From NCBI GenBank assembly GCA_001687465.1, contig LVLI01000063.1, forward strand, positions 39,931 to 103,930: a stretch of 64,000 nucleotides of DNA, given 5' to 3'. Made by a program: the position numbers and the translations under genes. Source of the stretch: Halocafeteria seosinensis (lineage: Eukaryota > Sar > Bigyra > Bicosoecida). The notes below the pieces were generated by a model, which was not told where the DNA came from, made no database searches, and saw only the letters and a program-made list of their open reading frames with translations. Positions 58,458-64,000 of the stretch are shown here, one piece after another (position 1 is the first letter of the stretch; every line of letters begins with the position of its first letter).

Positions 58458-58856
58458 GGTGTCGTTCCGGGGGATTTATATCGAGTGGATTGGCCATACC
58501 AGCCAATTGCATACTCGATAGCGCGTTAATTTGTCTCTAATGACTGGGACGAAACGCAGAGCACACAACAAATCCAAACGTATGGGCTATAATAGATGGC
58601 GAGGGAGGAACCTCGGAGGACGTGTGGACCGACCGCGGTTGAAGGAACAAGATCCGGAATCCGGCATGCGGATCTTGTTGCTGTAAGCGTAATAGAGGGA
58701 ATGTTGCAGAATTCCGAGGGGCCAAGAGGAAATGAAACGTAAAACGATGCTACACAAAGAAGACACGTGTAGGTCATTTACCTTGGCGGTACTTGCCAGT
58801 TTTCAACCCGAAGACAACTTGACAGCATCGCTGCACTGGTGACGAAGCTACAACGG
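58458..58856. other. Spacer between receptors B and C with an inverted repeat
   Basis: Contains a perfect 11-bp inverted repeat, 58646-58656 and 58669-58679 (AACAAGATCCG and its complement) around a 12-base loop. It could act in the 3' UTR of C or upstream of B; no gene is present. Confidence 0.6.
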
Positions 58857-61800
58857 TTAAAGTGCTTCCAAACGAAACGATACACCTTTAATAATCTTGG
58901 ATACTTTCTCGAAAGCCTCGTCCAAGTCCTGTAAACCGTTTTTCGCCTCAACAAGCACACCGTCCTTGCTCGCTTTGCACATGTCACTGAGAATATTCGC
59001 AGTTTGCAAACGCCCCACTGCAATAATGATGAGCATCACTTTTTGGGCATTGGGATTATGCTTAAACCGTTCAATCACTTTAAGAGAAGAATTCCTGCTC
59101 ATGTTGTCCTCTCCATCAGTCAGACAGACAATTATCCGATCCCGTCGGGTTTCTCCTTCGCGCTCGAAGTCATCAAGGGCCTTCCAGATACTATCATAAC
59201 AGGCGGTTAAGCCCCCGGTACTGAGCATACCCTGAGATACACATATAGTCAGATTTTTATTAGTAAATGCTTCTTCGTCCTGCGAACGCATCATGACAAA
59301 CTTACTTTTAGGATGCGGCGAATATGGGCCGCCTCATTCCCATTACCCTTGAGCGTCATCTGCAGCTTCTGGATCACTGTAGTGGAAAAGGTATACACGG
59401 CCAGTCTATCCTTTTCACTTATATGCTCATCGTATAACTGAACCATATTGTCAACAGCTCTCTTGATTAGTCCACCAGACATGCTCCCACTTGCATCCAG
59501 CAAAATAATGAAATCCTTAGGACTCGCAGCCTTAGAAGCCGGTAACTGTTCCATCAGCATGTTTGCAGCTACGTGTTCGCCTTTGCGCTTCAGAACAACC
59601 TTGAACTGCTGTGCCGCGTTGTGTAGATGTGATAACGCGACGGTCGGAGAGGATGTCAAAGCAAAGTGAAATGCGTTCAAAGCTGCTCTGTCATCACCTT
59701 TCGCCATGAGAAGGTTGGCTTGAGCCGCATATGCTCTAAGTCTCTGGTCACAGAACTCTTCACTCTCTTCGCTATCTTCTCCAGCCTCTTGGATGTTCTT
59801 CATGAGATTCATCAACTCACTCTCGGCCATGGAAATAGCATGGGTAGAGCGAATGCTCGCTCTAGCCTCTCCTGTTTGTTCACAAATTCCCACCACTTCC
59901 GCATACAATGCCAGCAAATTGACAACATCACACCTTACGTCAATTAGATACGACGTAGAGGAAAATTTAGCTAGTGTTTTGATGCTTTCTTTTGATAGGG
60001 ATGCTGCCTCTTGTAAGTCACTCAAGGCTTGAGGTATCTTAACAGGAGCGTCAGCGGCAGTATCAATTTCTTCAGGTTGGTCTCGATCCGTTGCAAACCG
60101 CTGGGGCCAGTGAGTCCGAAGAGAGTATCGTGCCCGTTCAGTCAAACATTTTGCGAGGTTAAGTTGCCGCATCGCTAACGTAGTCATAATGGAGCGCTGC
60201 TGTTCTGGATGAGATTTTTCCGAGGTGGATCGCGCCACTTCAGTGTCACTCTCCCCAGGAAAATAGGCGTTTCCCGAAGGAGCAGGGGAGTTCTTGCCTT
60301 TAGAGGGGATGTTGATATCATTGTTTACGCTAAAATTTTCGATCATTTCCTCTGCATTTTGGATGGCTGCCTGATAGCTGCTTATAGACTGGGTGTAAGA
60401 TTGGCGCATCGCATAGACTGCCCCTAAGTTGGTATGGCAAACACCTAAGCCACGAATATGCCCCAAGCGGGCAAACAGGGCCATTGCGTCCATGAACGTT
60501 GCCTCAGCACGCTGCAGAATTCAGTAGGGGATTATATGTTTGTAAGCAATGGGCGAAGCAGCAAAACGACTCTAGTCTCACCTGCATGTCCCCGCTTACG
60601 AACGAAGCTTGTCCAACTTTCACCGCCAGGTACATCTGCCGAAATATTTTATCCAAAGCAGCAAGCTCTCTCGAAAGGTACTTCCTGTCGGTGACTAATT
60701 GGATAGAGACCAAGTCATCCCCTTCAAAATTTTGGGTGTTAATCCGTTTGACGAGGCTTACTAACAAACTCACCGGCTTCGTAATGCTCTCTGTCACTTT
60801 TCGCGCATACAAAACCAGGACACCAGCGAGTGCAACTAGGACCGCCACGATGATTGTAACCTGTATACCGATTGTCGCGTCTATTCGGCTACGGGCTTTA
60901 TTGAACGGCTCTCGGATGTCTTCCTCAGGCATGACTAGACCAAGTGAATACCCGGAAGACGGAACATCTTGGTATGCGATATGCCAGGTTTCTCCGTTCT
61001 TCTCGAATGTGGCCACCCCACTCTCTCCTGCCTCCATTTTATTGAGAATGTTGTCTCTAAAGTATGTTGCCTCTTCAGACGTCGTACTTCCAAACTCCAA
61101 CTCTGTTATTGTTGCCGTCTCGTCAGGTTTCCCCCAGTCTTGTTTCGGATGAGCAACAGCCTTTCCCCCTGCCTTGGGGATAAGGTAGCCGTATCCCTCG
61201 TCTGACAGCGAGTCTGTAACTGAAAGCCCGACGTCGCCCATGGAGAAGTCAAGCATACAAACCCCAATGGGGTCTGTTCCCACTGGTGGCTCAAGCTCTT
61301 GCCCAATCGGTTCAGAAGATCCTGTAAAATCGAATAATGCGAAGGAAGAAGTAACGCCCAATTCCGTTGTACCGGCGAAAAGGTAGGGAGCCGTAAGTCT
61401 GGGGTCAGGGCGACCGCTGCTCGTCGCCTTCTTATAGGCGATGTCGTACCAGACCCGGCAACGACCATCGTAACCTGTTTTCGTAGGCTTCCCCGGTTCA
61501 GTCTCACAAACGATATCATTGTTGATGAAACTGTTTGCATCACCTGCTTCATTGACGAAGAGATAAGGAAACAAGCGCGTAAAGCCATCGTCCTCAAACG
61601 TTACAGCCCAGAAGCCTCCCTGAAGACACAAACATAAAAAGCTACTCTGTACTAGTAACCCTAACCGCTATCAAGGATATAAACCACTCACGAATGTGAA
61701 GGGAAAGTCAGCAGTCCACAAACCCCTGTAATATAGCTCCATCGGGTCAGTATCGCTCAAGTGAGCGGCACTAACGTCGCTTTCATCCGCAACCACTTGA

Positions 61801-62301
61801 CAGGTTCCTGCTCGGTTTCCATCACTTCGGCATTGATACCATCCAGACACTTCAGTAGATGCCTCGTTAACAGGATCCCACCCTGGAACTACAGGCGAAA
61901 CAGTTGGGTCTTCGACAGTGGAGTACCGCGTCAGTGATTCCGTCCGAGGTACCTTTCCGCGAATCACATCTTCCTGATGAATACAAGAAGCTTTCAGATC
62001 TCCAATTACACGAGCGAAATGCACATCTGAAAATTCACTCTTTTCCAAGGAAAGACGGCCTAGGTTATCCGTCTCAGCACCGATCATTGCGTCCTCAGTG
62101 CTCTCAATCCATTTTGGAAAGCTGCAACAGATCAACAGCATGTTCGTCACCACAAATAGATGAATTGCTTCTTTGGATTGCTAGTACTTACCTTGTAAGA
62201 AGTAGGGAAATAATGACAATGACAGTAAGAAGCGTTCCCACTAGAAGGTTTCCTACGGTGGCCGCTAAGAGCTTCTTTTTCAAGTCCCACTCAACTGCCA
62301 T
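58857..62301 (-). CDS. Receptor C: TM-dCache-TM-HAMP-TPR-VWA protein
   Basis: Best-preserved member of the trio. Exons 62301-62192, 62121-61691, 61619-60582, 60511-59306 and 59231-58857. Starts MAVEWDLKKKLLAATVGNLL with a TM span. The second exon contains EDAMIGAETDNLGRLSLEKS. The dCache ligand region reads TGYDGRCRVWYDIAYKK and LTAPYLF, matching the R-x-W-Y pattern of dCache_1 amino-acid sensors. A TM (VTIIVAVLVALAGVLVLYAR), HAMP-like linker (VTESITKPVSLLVSLVKRI), TPR-like repeats and a complete VWA follow: IILLDASGSMSG (MIDAS), VYTFSTTV, and CLTDGEDNMS. The shared intron at SGDMQ/RAEATF is present also in A. Confidence 0.87.
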
Positions 62302-63571
62302 GACACCGTACTAAGGAGCTAGTATACCGGACTTAACAATACACACAGACTCTAGAGAGAGGCGGTACTCTTGTACTCGATTTGTGTCTGCAATAGCATC
62401 AGGAGGAAAAAGTTCACTTCCACACACACTCTGAAAACGGATTATTTGGAAGATACATCGTCTATACCGCTCCAATGCCCTCTTTCACCCACATAAGTGC
62501 TACACGGGTCAAAACATAACCGATAGTTCAACGTGCACAGACAAAGGCATCGACAATGGGGGCAGGGAAAGCAATGAAAAAGGCCTCTTGAGGTGGAAAT
62601 TCCGGAGTCTCTTTGTCCCTTCCCGCGTCAGGAGTACCTACCTTGGAACAATGTGCTGCCTGTGCTACACACACGTGCAAGGGCTAAACGACACTGTAAA
62701 CTCCCCGTGAGTGTGACTCTACAAAGGGTCAACAATTCCGTAGAGGTGAATGATGTATTTTTCAGCATTTTCCGATGTTACGGGGACACGGCGCGGCTAA
62801 CCCCGTGCCGGCTCCCGTCCCAGCGATGGCTACATACCGAGCCTGGGGCTCAACTTGACTCAACATGGGGAAACTTACCAGCCTAACTAACATGGTACAT
62901 GTGTGTGTGTGTGAGGCAGAGAATGCGTGCGGTAGTACCGGCCGGAGCATTGCGAATCAGCAAGTTCGCTGCCAGCTGTCATTCGCGCCATGAGAGGAAG
63001 CGAATCTACAATTTCGCTGCCAGCTGTCATTCGCGAAGCGTACGCGGTGTAGTAGTCTACCACTACAGTGTGTGGGACATCACTCAATGCAACCACCCAC
63101 GCAACCTTCTGCAATTGCTCCTTACACACACAGCATCGGCAACAATGTTATCCTCGTCTTCATGAAAAGTTATTTAACTGTAGCCTTGTCTGTCTTCACG
63201 GTGGTGGAGGTACAAGTGTCCAGTCGTGGTCCATTTGAATATTCAGTCGGTAGGGGTAGGCCATAAATTATACACTCTACTACCAGTTATCATGTTCCTT
63301 CGGGGTTCGCTCATAACATTTCTTGGTTCGCGTGTGCTTTGGCAGTCCCGTGGCAGACTCCGCGAAGGTGTGACATGTTCGCATCTGTGTTCTGCGAACG
63401 AATCTGTGGCGCCAGCACTGCCCAGCAGCTGTATGCTCAAATACCTTCGATTTGTAAAATTGGAGAGCAAGTGCAAGCTTACCAAACATATACCTTAGGT
63501 TTATGCGGTCGATAGACAGTGGCATCAATTTGCCTGGCTCAATAACCCCCTTTGGGCCGAGTACCAGTCAT
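62302..63571. other. Gene-free region upstream of receptor C
   Basis: Promoter side of receptor C. A (TG)n tract lies at about 62899-62913, and a 23-bp direct repeat (TTCGCTGCCAGCTGTCATTC...) occurs at 62965-62987 and 63013-63035. No supported coding frame. Confidence 0.5.
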
Positions 63572-63780
63572 CTACCCCTAGGGGTAACTCCAAACTACCC
63601 CTAGGGGTAACTTCAAACTACCCCTAGGGGTAACTCCAAACTACCCCTAGGGGAAGGTTACCCCTAGGGGTACTTTGAAATCTACCCCTAGGGGTAACTC
63701 AAACCTACCCCTAGGGGTAGATCAGATCTACCCCAAATTTCAAAAAATACTACCCCTAGGGGTAATTCAGGTCTACCCCA
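63572..63780. repeat. Array of the palindrome CCCCTAGGGG, eight copies
   Basis: Eight copies of the perfect 10-bp palindrome CCCCTAGGGG, most inside TACCCCTAGGGGTA, are spaced about 18-25 bases apart; half-sites (CTACCCCAAATTT) occur at the right edge. The spacers vary (AACTCCAAAC and similar). The first four units have the most regular period of about 22-23 bases. Function unknown. Confidence 0.9.
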
Positions 63781-64000
63781 AATTTTATATGGCTCTTCTA
63801 GATGGCTACATTGGTACTTATACACATCCAATAAACAGTGTATTCATCTGTACTGATATATGACTTTGCAAATGGGAATTATCGCAAATGATAATTGTTT
63901 ACAGCAGCTATGACACAGTTCTTAAGACTTCAGGCCAGTTGTCGTGGGCGACCCGTGGCGCGTCCCTGGCCGAAGACTTCAACCTATTGGACGTGCCTTT
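63781..64000. other. Right edge of window, nothing recognised
   Basis: AT-rich sequence without a supported gene or repeat. Confidence 0.5.

Noticed and set aside
1-64000. CRISPR array or bacterial operon
   Set aside because: Spliced genes and eukaryotic families throughout; the only regular repeat array (63572-63780) is palindromic with short variable spacers and has no cas genes.

Overview
The window is nuclear DNA of a eukaryote. Most genes are broken by short GT-AG introns (about 55-90 nt), genes lie on both strands without operons, and the products are eukaryotic: kinesin, bystin, ATG3, PrimPol, BOLA1, a complex I NDUFS5-like subunit, a mitochondrial-type polyprenyl diphosphate synthase and lipase maturation factor. 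A KCBP-like C-terminal-motor kinesin, a double p25-alpha (TPPP) protein, a phytochelatin synthase and a plant-like NDUFS5 point to a unicellular protist or alga, perhaps flagellated. An intact ATG3 argues against the red algae reported to lack autophagy genes. The taxon cannot be fixed from this sequence alone.

Layout. 1-19075 is a dense housekeeping block: kinesin (cut by the left edge), phytochelatin synthase, PrimPol, a small basic LLPH-like protein, two tandem short-chain dehydrogenases, a cytosolic 5'-nucleotidase III-like enzyme, a Maf/Ham1-type nucleotide pyrophosphatase, a leucine-rich-repeat protein and bystin. 19076-24611 is an accessory island with a candidate retroposon scar, an 88-bp-period direct repeat and a single-exon, visibly GC-richer gene ending in a DUF3990-like ADP-ribosyltransferase fold. 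24612-37939 returns to ordinary genes: COQ1-type prenyl synthase, double p25-alpha, TLC-domain membrane protein, an unknown acidic protein, a CaMKK-like kinase and LMF. 37940-43914 is a second accessory island: a P-loop NTPase that may be of the Crinkler/RHS type, a decayed MULE transposase and a decayed Fanzor (TnpB-like) nuclease. 43915-50895 holds a helicase-less DNA polymerase theta/nu-like enzyme, NDUFS5, ATG3 and BOLA1.

51190-62301 is the most striking stretch: three tandem, same-strand paralogues encoding membrane receptors with the order TM - extracellular dCache - TM - HAMP-like linker - TPR-like helices - C-terminal VWA. The outer two share intron positions and intact VWA metal sites. 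The middle one is a single uninterrupted 1050-codon frame whose VWA metal site has eroded. The window ends in gene-free DNA with an array of the palindrome CCCCTAGGGG.

Annotation notes. At least five genes contain introns whose length is a multiple of three and which carry no stop, so a naive ORF runs straight through them. A single ambiguous base (N) lies in the LMF gene at 35754. All identifications are from motif reading by eye; no database search was run.
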